In this document: positions 11,971 through 22,164 of the stretch, one piece after another
Position numbering within the stretch: position 1 is the first letter of the stretch
Layout: every line of letters starts with the position of its first letter
DNA from: Trebouxia sp. TZW2008
Taxonomy: Eukaryota; Chlorophyta; Trebouxiophyceae; Trebouxiales; Trebouxiaceae
Reading direction: 5' to 3'
Assembly (NCBI GenBank): GCA_002118135.1
Contig: BDIU01000028.1
Coordinates: 192,711 to 256,710 of the forward strand
Length of the DNA: 64,000 nucleotides
The notes under the pieces: model-generated
What the model was told of the DNA's origin: nothing
What the model saw: only the letters and a program-made list of their open reading frames with translations
Database searches by the model: none
Translations under genes and position numbers: made by a program

Positions 11971-13449
11971 GCACAGCTGAGGATGCTGGCCTGTTCTGTA
12001 CCACAGGCAAAGTGCGCACCAGCATGACTAAGTATGACTGCACTAGGGTGAAGCTGGACAGGCTCATGGTAAGTCACCGCTTATGCCAGGTCTTATGCGC
12101 AGTCTGCCTGCAGTACAAGCTTTGCAAACGGTGATCATCGTGCTTTGATGCTTATAGCAGGTCTTGCGTCCAAGTTTGTATGCAATGAGGGCTTGGCAAA
12201 ATCTTCCTGACTCGCATGCCATCAGGCAAGTGAGGTTGTAAACAGTGTCTTCTAGCCGACTTGTTAAAGGGTGACACTGCTCAAGATCACTGTTGTTGGC
12301 TGTAAGGGCAGGCAAGCAAATATCTCATGACTGTGCTACAGTGGGTTCTCTTTGTAACGACTGCTTTGGTTCTCAAGAAAATTGTCCTCATATCACATTG
12401 TCCTTACTGAGAGGTGCCGCTGCAGCCAAAATGCAGTGGAACCGATTGCATTGTCCTTACATTGCGAGCGTCCTAACGTCGTGTGTCCTTACAAAGAGAA
12501 CTCAATTTATTATGCAGATTGATGGTCTGGTGGGAGCAAAGGAGGTGCTGAGGACTGTTCCTGAGAAGACAGCCTTCCTGCTGGTCTTGCATCTCAAGGA
12601 CCGCTTGCGCCTCCTAGGCATGGTCAGTCACACGTACCACGCCTGCATTCTGCCTTTGGTCAATTTGCTTCAGCTGCTGCATCGTGCAGAGGCGTCATGT
12701 TTGATAGAGCACGCTGCATTGGTGGTCCTTAGAAAGTGTTTGCATTATGCTGAAGCGCAAACTGGCAGCAGCTTGCTTTTGCAAGCTTTCTTGATTGTGC
12801 TCAACTGGCAGTAATTAGCCATAGCTAGTGTCTGATCCTCACCGTCATTGATGCGTTCAGATGCATGTTGCCCCAGAACAATGGCAAGACGCAGGTGTTT
12901 CTGTTGCTGCAGACTGTTGGGAGCCGTGTCTCTCTTCAAGATGAGGGCAGGTACCCAATCCTGGCTGAGTACAGGGCCATCCACAGTGGCAGCGTAGACA
13001 TCAATACCTTCTTGCATGTGGACCCTCTCAGCATTCTGAGTTGTGTGCCTGACATGGCCTACCATGCTGCCAAGCTGATTCACAAGGAGGGCAGCTTAGA
13101 CTCGCTTGCCATGCTGACAGCAATCACACTCCAGACAGCGCTGGCGCTTGGAATGAAGGTGCGTGATCAAAGTGCCAAATGCTGGAGGCTTTGTCTTCTG
13201 CTTGTGACAGGTTCAAACAATACTGAACATGCTCTGAATTTGCTGCATGACATCTGGCCATGCAAACAACACAGATGGTCTGCCCGTTCTGGCATGAACA
13301 AGCAAAGCAGCAAAGACCAGCAGTATTTGTCTTCATGCATGTTGCCAAGGGCATTGTTGATCGACTCAAGAGGCTGCTTACAATGCATGACGTGCAGGGA
13401 GGGCTGTCAGAGATGCTGCCCAAGTTGCTGGCCTTCTTCAAAGACAAGT
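11971..13449 (+). CDS. Fragments of unrecognised gene B (or 3' part of gene A)
   Basis: Coding-looking exons: 11971..12068 (DAGLFCTTGKVRTSMTKY ... VKLDRLM, donor GTAAGT), 12518..12622 (GAKEVLRTVPEKTAFLLVLH), about 12861..13158 (RYPILAEYRAIHSGSVDINT, then LSILSCVPDMAYHAAKLIH) and 13276..13449 ending MLPKLLAFFKDK, stop. The last two join in phase; the join at 12622 to 12861 needs a different donor, and the 5' part (perhaps 11380-11530, a frame containing MHADLSIDKDTGFAMHALKL) is unresolved. Composition is alpha-helical, HEAT-like. No family recognised. The frame from 12518 also stays open to 12814, so retained sequence is possible. Confidence 0.4.
12367..12510 (+). repeat. Copy of dispersed GTCCTTACA repeat
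   Basis: Contains repeated GTCCTTAC blocks, CAAAATGCAGTGGA and CCTTACAAAGAGA. The same ordered blocks occur at 43856-43990 (complete copy), with partial copies near 10530-10575 and 56290-56345. All sit in or beside introns. Probably an old non-autonomous element; no terminal repeats were defined. Confidence 0.6.
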
Positions 13450-13574
13450 AAGCACTGACCAGATGATCATGCACATGCTGTCATGCTGTGCATACACACT
13501 GCATGTGTTTAACTGGACTGAGTGTGCAGACGTACGTCGGAACCAAAAGTTGGCAATATAGTACACCCATGACG

Positions 13575-13919
13575 TCAATATTGCTGCAGGGCACATGGAT
13601 CTGATCGACATTTCGTGTCCAACAATTCTTGGGCATTGCTGGCGGCAGCTAGCTTTGCTGTGAAATCTGCAGCAGCGTGAGATTTGAGCCTTTTTTTCTC
13701 AAGCAAAAGCCCTAAGCGCTTGATTCGGCACAGCGCACACCAGCAGAGGGTGTCAAAAGCACTCACCAATCTGTAGTCTGCTCTTGAGTTTCTAAGTTCT
13801 TTTGACATGACAGACTGGTTACATAGAGTACACAAAATGGTAGAAGAAATCTGCCTGACACAAGGGTCGTCAAATTCTAACTCAAAATTTAAGGACAATA
13901 CAAATTTTGATGAAATCAA
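13575..13919 (-). CDS. Possible degenerate zinc-finger-like fragment
   Basis: An open minus-strand frame without a leading ATG reads LNFELEFDDPC, ILCTLCNQSV, then EKKRLKSHAAADFTAKLAAA. The C-x2-C followed later by a Lys/His-rich helix resembles BED/CGGBP-type transposon-derived zinc fingers, but spacing is not diagnostic. It lies between two convergent gene ends. A strong donor (GTGAGTGC) inside the frame suggests only part is coding. Could be a remnant of a mobile element or chance. Confidence 0.25.
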   Translation of the reverse strand: MISSKFVLSLNFELEFDDPCVRQISSTILCTLCNQSVMSKELRNSRADYRLVSAFDTLCWCALCRIKRLGLLLEKKRLKSHAAADFTAKLAAASNAQELLDTKCRSDPCALQQY

Positions 13920-13988
13920 TTCAAAGTCTCTGACTTCTATGTAAACGCAATTTATGCATCATGGCGTGCTATCAAGGGCATTCACATG

Positions 13989-16900
13989 TCAAAGAAACGT
14001 TCTATGGCCTGATGTTGTGCCACCAAAGCGTCCTGACAGACTGCCAGCCTTTTTCAGCAGCTCCTGCTGACTAGCAGGCTTAGCTGCAATATTCAGATCC
14101 TTCTCCCTGTCAAACGGCCGCCAAGGATGCTTGCCCTCCCAGGTCTTCTTCTCAGCCCCGTCTCCCTTCCCTTCACTCTTCTCAGCTTTCCTTTTCTTTG
14201 CCTTCTTCTCGTTGTGCTGCTCTACCAAGCTCTTCTTCCGATTTGCCCCAAGGTATGCGTCCACAGCAGCAGCAGTCTGCGCTGCCTTGCGTGGCTCTTG
14301 TTCCCAAGAGGGACCAGCAGCAATAGCTTGCGGCCCTGTAGACCCGCCTTGCAGTTGCAGCAGCCTTTGTGCAGGAGTCATGGTCCAGTCTGAGGTGTCC
14401 CCCCTGCTGCGGATGCCCTGCTGACTGAAGCTGGTCTGGTTGCCTTTTGGGGCCATTGTGGTTGGGACCCTCTCCAGAGGCAGATCAGTCATCCAACTGT
14501 CTCTGGGCTGAGGTCCTCGCCTGACAGGCCCGGCTAAATCCTCTGCTGTTGCCTGAACGTAACACAGAGATTTGATAGCTGTGACTGTGATGCATAACTA
14601 TGCAGGTCAACCAGACACAGCCTGTCAGGAGGCAGATCAGTCATCCAGCTGTCTTTGAGCTGAGGTCCTGGCCTGACAGGGCCCGCCAGATGCTCTGCTG
14701 TTGCCTGAACATGACACATTCAGATTGCAGCTGTGACTAAGATCCATTAGTATGCAGGTCAAGCATACGCAGCTTCTCTGGAGGGAGGTCTGTCATGCAC
14801 CTGTCTCTGGGCTGAGGTCTTCCCTTGATAGGGCCAGCCAAATCCTCTGCTGTTGCCTGAACACCAAAGCCAGAGTTTCAGCATGCTGTGATTTAGACTC
14901 CTGAGCATGATGCAATTGTTTGGAACCTTGTCTGTGACGGCGAACCATGCATAGCTGCAGAAGACAGACTCACTTGCATTGGCATGAGACAATGTGCTGC
15001 CTGGATGAGATGAAATGATGTGCATGCAACTGCCAACATGAGTCTGATGAATGACACAAATACAGCCTGCCAATCAACCTACGCCTCCTTGCAGCACACG
15101 TTGACAGCAGCCAATTGTGCTTGAAAAAGGACATGTGACGCAAATTGACCAAAATTGGGACAAGCAAAGATTTGCAGATTTGGGTCAAAAGTACAAACCT
15201 CGCCTCTGGCAACCCTCCATTGCCGCTTGCGCTCTTGTTCATCAGCTAGCTCAGTTGCAATCCTGAGCAGACGGGCGTCTTCTCTTGCAGCATCAATACC
15301 TTTTCTCTTTTCTGGATCCTGCAAGAATTAGACGAGCATTTGGAAACAGGTTTTAATTTGCAGCTTTGTTGACGGCAGATGCTTGCTGCCATGCGTCTTG
15401 CTTGATTCTTCAGTCTGCTTGGCATTTGATGGAAAAACGTGCTTGTGACAGACGACAATTTTGAGAAATCAGACAAATGCATCTTACGCCTGTTGCATGT
15501 TTTGCACAATGCATGGGACAAGTCCGTGTCAGGCCAATCAGCGCATGAGCTTGCTTTCATCGCATTTGGTGAAGATTGTAGAGGTCACACAAAAGCAAAA
15601 TGCTTTGGTGGCAATTGTGACAGCAGAGACAGCAGATCTGAGCTGAAGGGAAGGCTTCATGCAATTTTACCTGTAAGTCTTTTGACACTTTGCTGACTGC
15701 CTGGAAAGCATCGTTTGCACGAGGGTGCGCACACTTGTCTGGGTGAATCAACAATGACAGCCGCCAGTAGCGCTTTTTGATCTCCCCTGATGTTGCTGCT
15801 GGCTCAACACCAAGCACCTCATACGCATCTGCTTCCTTGCCTTCTGGCACAATGCTCAGTACCCTGCATGAGCAAGCAAACAGAGCTGTTTATCTAAGTC
15901 CTCTGACATACAGCACAAATGATTGTACGCCTCCGCAAATTGAGTTGAGTGGATTTGAAGCCGTCTGCAGCTAAGACTGAGCTCACAATGCTCAGGACCC
16001 TGCAACAGCAAGCAAATAGCGCTGTTTCAATCACCAAGTGCATTGCTTTGAATGCCACACTGACCACGTCTAAGCACATTTGTGAATAGGCCTGAGGATG
16101 CAGCCCTGCTCAGTAGTTCTGACCACAGCAGAAATGCATCTGATCCCATGCAAGGCATGATGCATGCACAGAAGGCGATGCAGCAGCAGCATTGCTGCTG
16201 AAAATTTGGCTGTACCTGATGATCCTTGCGACTTCAGCAACACGTTCATCACCGCCAACACCGTCAAGCTCTTCAGCCATCTCAGGCGGGGCAGGGCCAA
16301 CTAAGCCCTCTACATCTTCTTCACTCTCTTCCCAGGGCATTTGTGCAGCAGCAGCTAGCAACTCTGGGGGAGGCATAGCCGGCCCAATGGCAGCCCGCCT
16401 GCCTTCTGCAGCAAAATTATCAAGCGTTTCAGCAAGAAGGACCAACTAAGTCCTGTATGTCTTTTTGGTCCTCTTGGCAGGGCATCTGAGCGGCAGCTGC
16501 TAGCAACTTTGGGGGAGGCATGGCCGGCCCAATTGCAGACCGCCGGCCTTCTGCAGCAAAACCATCGAGTGTCACAGCAGGAAGCACCAGTCAGGTTCTG
16601 TATGTCTTTCGTGCCTCTTCCCAGGGCATCTGAGCAGCAACTAAGAACTCTGAGAGAGGCATAGCCGGCCTAATTTTAGCCTGCTTGCCTGTTACAATCA
16701 AGCCATTAAGTCTCTCAGTGCAAAGAGTGAAGCTATGCATCTCCTATCCAGAATGTGCTGCATGATATTTGATGTAGTAGTGCAGGTATGCTCGCTGTAG
16801 AGGCATGCACGTGCTTGATCTGCTAGAAGTCATGGTGAATGACAGCGTCGTGCCTGGACAGAAAGGTCAGGGACCTGATGACATCCCTTAACAAGCTAAT

Positions 16901-18158
16901 ATCTGTGTAGCTTTTGATTGCAGGCTGTGAGTCCTATATAGTTGTCAATCATGTCAATTTTGCTGTGAAGGCAATGCTGATCAAGCAAAACAACCCCCAT
17001 TTGTACAGGACAAGCATATCAGCAAGTCATACCTGCTGCAGGCTGAACTTCAGGGAGGTCTGCAGCATCAGCAGAAGGTGCATCTGAATTGTCCGCATCA
17101 GCAGCATCTGCAGTGGGCATGGCTGGCATGCTAGGACCAATGGACACGTCAGCCTGTGCTGAACTGGCCTCAACATCGCTAGCAACACCGCCCGCTATAT
17201 CTTCAGCAGTTGCTGCTGATTGAGGGGCTTGACGTGTCTCTGGTATAGATGCCGTAGCCTTAGCCTCAGGCCTGACTGATGTGTCTGCAGCAGAAGTTTT
17301 GACATTGAGCACGTGGGCAAAAACAGCAGCATGAGATGGTCTGTGACATACAATTCACAATCACGCATTGCTCTGCCATTGATTACAGGAACTCCCTGAC
17401 AGACAGTGAACATTGACGGACACATGGGTTACTTCTTGGGGGTTATTGATCAGACCTGAGGCCAGCTGTGCAGGAGTCTCCTCAAAGATTGGGCTGAGGA
17501 ACAGCACCAAGGACCCCACATATGTTGGTTTGGTGTACACACCCTGCACAGCAGCATATGCTGCAGACTCTGTGTTTGAAAGCGTATCATGCTGCTGTTG
17601 CAATGCTGAGAGCGCTGCACCTGCCTGTTTTGTCTTGTGGAGGAGAAGGTTGTCAAACAGGTCAGCCAGTAGCTGCTGCAGGCCTTTAATTGGAATCTGA
17701 TCAATGGCAAATGCAGCCCCTCGATCAATGCGCCCTAGCAGCTGCAGAAGCAGAAACACTTGTTACTTTTGCCAGGCTAAGACACGTGTACCTTGGCATC
17801 TGGCAGCAGACTGCTCAGGAGCAGCTACCTCTCGAAGATCTCCTCGCATTTCAGAGTATTCAGCCAAGATGCGTCGTGCAACTCGCACAGCTTCCCTGCC
17901 TTTGGCAAGCTGTGTTTCAAGATCAACACGCTGCGTTTCGTCGTCACTGCTGTCGTCTGTCGAGCTTTGCTTAGGTCGTTTGCGCTTCTTGTGCGTTCCC
18001 TTCTTATCTTTGGCTTTGCCCTTTGATTCCTTGTGCTTTTTGTGTGACTGGTGCTTGCCGCCTGGGTGTTTATCAGTAGATGATCTGGACGAGTGACTGG
18101 CCGACGCAAAAGTTGCGACGTTTGCTAAGGCTTCATCTAAAGTCCCATGAGCTCCCAT
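13989..18158 (-). CDS. J-domain protein with GPALPP motifs and DUF3752
   Basis: Exons complement(13989..14552, 15199..15318, 15671..15863, 16216..16405, 17033..17284, 17456..17741, 17829..18158) close exactly to 644 aa. Order: basic Lys/His/Ser-rich N-terminus; AKGREAVRVARRILAEY helix; RIDRGAAFAIDQIP; GPSMPAMP and GPAMPPPEL motifs; J domain (DAYEVLGVEPAATSGEIKKR, HPDK at the helix II-III loop, NDAFQAVSKV); a charged helix (RLLRIATELADEQERKRQW); and C-terminal DUF3752 with DSWMTDLPLER, RSRGDTSDWTMTP and the Lys-rich KKAKKRKAEK. It corresponds to Arabidopsis At1g65280. The family is nuclear and probably linked to RNA processing; the J domain should stimulate an Hsp70. The ATG at 18158 is the first in frame. 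Three exon boundaries have tandem copies. Confidence 0.92.
14552..14860 (-). repeat. Triplicated start of the terminal DUF3752 exon, 152-bp period
   Basis: Exon starts (acceptor TTCAG then GCAACAGCAGAG) lie at 14856, 14704 and 14552, exactly 152 bp apart. All three encode ATAE-LAGP...PQ..D..MTDLP in frame; only the 14552 copy continues into the rest of the exon. The two upstream copies run into the next intron-like segment, each followed by a new acceptor. Confidence 0.95.
15858..16025 (-). repeat. Duplicated acceptor of the J-domain exon
   Basis: The boundary at 15863 (TGCAGGGTACTGAGCATTGT on the minus strand) has a second copy near 15975-16020, including the GCTTGCTGTTGCAGGGTCCTGAGCATTGTG context. 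The distant copy lies in the intron and does not lead into the J domain. Confidence 0.75.
16216..16690 (-). repeat. GPALPP exon in three tandem copies
   Basis: The used exon (16216..16405) has a close second copy at about 16440-16555 and a decayed third at about 16590-16690. Copy 2 keeps the acceptor TTTTGCTGCAG and encodes GRRSAIGPAMPPPKLLAAAA before a stop. Copy 3 keeps AMPLSEF-like sequence with indels. Period about 150 bp. Confidence 0.9.
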
Positions 18159-18411
18159 TGTTATTTCCTTTGCTTTGTGTCTGCGTCCATGTTGCTTTGC
18201 GCTGCTTTGCCATATGACGGGAGATGAAACGTCTTGCAACTCAACACTGCCCGCGTTGCTGATTGTTGCAAGAGCAATTTAGCAACGCTTGCAACTTGTG
18301 GAACAACGTTGACATGGGAAGCGCAACAAGCCGGTCGTGATCATCCGCATTGTGTTGCAACGCACGTGCGTAATACCTTGAAACACACCAGGCGTCAGGT
18401 TGTGTTGGACG
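18159..18411. promoter_or_regulatory. Divergent promoter region, J-protein / Nopp140
   Basis: 253 bp separate two divergent starts. It contains repeated GCAAC/TTGCAA blocks (about 18235-18362) that could be regulatory; no known element was recognised. Confidence 0.35.
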
Positions 18412-21307
18412 ATGTCCAAGAAAAAGCAGCTGCCAGAGCCCGCTGAAGCTAACGATCAGTCGCTCCAGGTCTGCGCCACTTGCAACTTCTCATAAAACCA
18501 CTGTTGACTGTGTGGCCGCCGGCATGCTGCTTCCCAGAGCGGTCATGCTGCAAGGCCGCACCTCAAAATTGGCAACTCTTGACGTGCCAGAGGTGTGGCG
18601 TCAGGAAGGAGCCATCGTCACGCCAACATCACTTTTGGATTTCTGCAAAGGGCTGTTTGTGCGCAGGCGGACAGTAAAGTGTCCAAGAAGAAGCGCAAGG
18701 CAGCTGCTGCACAGCTGGCTAAGGCAAGAAGCCTATGTTGCACGTAATTGTCCAAAATGATTTGGCATGACAAGAAGCTTGTGCTGTGCTTACCAAACTA
18801 GAATTTGCTTGCTTGTGTAATGCAGGATGCAGCAGGTCCTGTGTCAGCAGCAATATCTGAAAGCATTGCCACGCAGGTCAGTCTGCAATATGCAATGAAA
18901 CTAGGTCTCCAACTGTTTGTCAAATTTCCACAGCCTTCGTTCTGGCTCGTTCTGTGGAATGTGTTTGATCTCATGCTGCTTGTCGATTTTGCAGGAGCCT
19001 GTGAAAAAGGACAAGAAGAAGAAAAAGAAGGACAAGTCTGTTTCAGAAATTAGCTCAGCGACTCCCCTAACAGCTGAGCTGCCTGCAGCAGCTATTGTCA
19101 GCACTGAGCCAACCCAAAAGACCAAGAAAAAGAAGATGCAGAAGCTGCAACAGGAATCCAATCCTGAGACTGTAGCTGAAGCTGTGATGGAAGCTGATGT
19201 TGAGACTACAGAACAAGCCACCTCAGACAAGAAGAAGAAAAAGAAGGAGAAGAAAGCAAAAGCTGAGCAGCAAGCAGCAGAGCAGGCTGAGGTTGCTCCA
19301 GCTGTCACAATTGCTGACCCTGCAGCAGACTCAAAGGACAAGAAGAAGAAAAGGAAGAAAGCTGCTAAGCAAGCCGCCACATTAGCAGCCGAGTCAGCAC
19401 CTGTGTCACCCGCAGCTGTCGTGCTAGCAGCCGTACCTGTGGCAGAAGAAGCTGAACAGAAGGCCAGCAAGAAGCGCAAAAAGCATGCAGATGCTGCTGT
19501 TGATGCCCCTGCTGCGGCAAACGGTGATGCTAGCAACGATGGCTCACCTGTGAAGAAGAAGTCAAAAAAGGCAAAGCATGCTGCCACTGACGCTGAGGCT
19601 GAGCTTGCGACGCCAGTTGCTGTCGAGGCTGCCACCGCTGTAAAGCCCAAGAAGAAGGTGACTTGGTCCTCAGAGGATTCCTGTAACAAAACCTTTAAGC
19701 TGCTGCTCTTGGCATTGTCAGGCTTGTTCAAGCACTCGGTTGGCTTGCTGCCTGCTTTGACAGTGTTGTGTGCAGTGAGCAGCCACAGCATGCTTAGCAG
19801 CAGTCGAGGTGCCTTCAGCAAGAGGTGTTGTGCTGCTGTAAAGTTTGCCACAAGCAGCACAGAGGAACGTGAGAAGCAGACACACGAGCCAGACCCAGCT
19901 TCGCATGAGCAATGTCCTTGCTGATGATTGATTTACAGCCTTGCATCCAAGCAGCAATTCTACATCTACATACAAGGCCAACTTTCCTGCTGGGTGTCAT
20001 CAATGACTGACAAGCAGCAGTTCCTGCAGAAGTCCAAGAAGGGCGCTGCAGCTCCAGAGGCAGGAGTGGTAGAAACAGATGCTGCAGCTCCAGTGGTAGT
20101 GCCTGCAGTAGTGGTGGCCCCTGATGTGGTTGTACTCCCTGCTGCCTCTATGGAAGCAGCAGCCATCAGCCAATCAGCAGAAGCCAATGGTGACGGCAAT
20201 AGCAGTGTTGAGCCAATTAAGATAGAGCTCACTAGTTCAGGTAAGGCTATGCTGAAAGGGACTGATCCTGCTCACAATGTGCCTGCTATGGCACGTAGTG
20301 GTGCAGACTTTCAATACATCACCATGCTCTTGTTTCCAATAGCTGATGGTTCAATGAACCTACGTATCGTTCTATACGTGTTCACAGCAGCGTATTGCGT
20401 ATCGCACAGTTCGCACTACATCTCATTTCAAAGACTGTGCTTTCTTTAATGCGAATTGAGCATTACATGTGGTGCTTCACTGCCCCTCGTTTTCTTCTTC
20501 AGGTAAGGCTGTGCTGAAAGGGCCTTCAGGGGCCAGGGCTTTCAAGAGGGTGAATGATGAGGAGTGGCTTGGCAAGAAGGGCGCTTGGGACAACTCATAC
20601 GAGGCTAAGTTTGGCAACTCAGGATGGGGTGCCAAGGCTTCGCAGACACTTCTGCAGGTGAGACATGGCTGCTACACATCAGCATCAGCATCAACATCAG
20701 CATCATGTGTCCTCATGAGCTTTTATGACCTGGCCAGGTGCATACAGAAGCAAACAAGTGCTTTCAAACGATTGTGCTTCAAGCTATGCACAGCAGGCAA
20801 TCAGACATGCATCTGACAAGCAACTTTTGATCTTGTGGTTGCTGATCTTCCCCTTCCTGGTCTGTTGTGTTGGTGCTGTGAATCACACGGGATGTGTGCT
20901 GTCTATTGCTGTCTGAAGGTTCCACGCAGCAGTGTGAGGGCTGGGACTTGCTTGATAGCCCTCCATATCCTCCTCAATCGTCAATTTCTGGTGACTGGTA
21001 ATTTGTGTCTGCACAGCTGCAGCTGAAATGGCTTAACATGCAGGAAAGGAAAAAACTCAAGCCGTTAGGCACCATATTGGCAGCCTCTGCTTATACAGGT
21101 GCCCCAGCACTGTCAACATGCAGAGTTTATGAAGGGACGTCTGTTGTGAGTGGCAGCTTATGTTATTTTGGGTTATTTGCTTTAGCTCTGCAGGTGCGAG
21201 GCAAGGACTTCAGACATGAGAAGACCAAGAAGAAGCGTGGTTCTTACAAAGGCGGTCTCATCGACAACAACGTTAACTCTTTCAAGTTTGAAAGTGACGA
21301 TGAATGA
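18412..21307 (+). CDS. Nopp140/SRP40-like nucleolar phosphoprotein
   Basis: Exons 18412..18468, 18667..18723, 18826..18876, 18995..19657, 20030..20240, 20503..20657, 21194..21307 close to 435 aa. The centre is a run of Lys-rich blocks ([26 protein letters not shown]) alternating with Ala/Glu/Pro-acidic spacers, as in Nopp140. The C-terminus is the SRP40_C domain: [31 protein letters not shown], then [19 protein letters not shown] and [10 protein letters not shown]. Nopp140 proteins chaperone box C/D and H/ACA snoRNPs between nucleolus and Cajal bodies. Intron 2 uses a GC donor (AAG|GCAAGA at 18724). The donor at 19658 is the least certain. A TGTAA motif near 21499 is a plausible chlorophyte polyadenylation signal. 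Confidence 0.9.
20236..20522 (+). repeat. 25-bp direct repeat holding both splice sites of Nopp140 intron 5
   Basis: TTCAG followed by GTAAGGCTRTGCTGAAAGGG occurs at 20236-20260 and 20498-20522 with one mismatch. In the first copy AG|GT is used as the 5' splice site; in the second the same AG|GT is used as the 3' splice site. The intron is 262 bp, equal to the spacing of the repeats. Confidence 0.95.
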
Positions 21308-22164
21308 TGCATCAGATGCCTTTTGCGCTGACAGAAGATGTTTTGAGAAGATCTACAAGCAAGCTGACATGAGCAAACATAGAGCACTCACAGACTTTTT
21401 GTTACAGCTCGCAATGCGTACATGCTTTCTTGCATTGCTCAGTGAGCATTGCACTTCTGTCCACATTAGACTCATCCTGCTTTGCCGGTTACATCATATG
21501 TAACATCATATTGCAGACCCTTATCAACTTGTCTGGCAGCCCGAAATGACGTCTAGAATTCGACAGCACTTATCGCTTTTGATATGGAGCAAGGCATTGT
21601 TCATAAACTTGGGAGTTGTCAAGGCGTGGCTCTAGATCTGCTGCGCTGCCTTTCCCTGCCAAGTAGTGATGCGCAGCTTCACAGCAGACATAGCGGGGAC
21701 TGATGTTCAAGCACCACTTTGGGTTGAGGAACCTGTTTCACAATGACTGCCAGTGACACGGTAAAGTGCAAGAGTGACTTCATTCAGTCATTGACTTGCT
21801 TCTTCTGGATCTGTCAAACGCACCAGGCTCAAGATGCGCACGCATGGCATGAAACATTGGACAATGCTTTTGCTTTCAGATGACTTTGATGTAGTGCACT
21901 GGCCATTGCATTTCGAATATTCATCTCTGGACAATCGATCAAATCTGTGTCAATGAAGTAGAACCATTATGTCAAAACAGCATAAAGCATTTCAGTAGCT
22001 GACAGTCTGACACACAAAGGATGCATCTTAGCACAAATCACAAAACTGCATGTTTGCACAGAGGAAAGAATACTAGCTGTGCACGAACAAACTTTGACGC
22101 ATAGACCAACACTGTGTGACAGACATTGCAGTCTCAAGAATTGTGAATAACACGAGCAGGAAAG
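21308..22164. other. Intergenic, no gene recognised
   Basis: About 850 bp between the convergent ends of the Nopp140 gene and the GYFD-motif gene. No long frame, RNA gene or repeat family recognised. Confidence 0.5.

Noticed and set aside
18901..19860. 319-codon Phe/Ala-rich minus-strand frame
   Set aside because: Shadow of the Lys-rich Nopp140 exon, which is supported by SRP40_C downstream.
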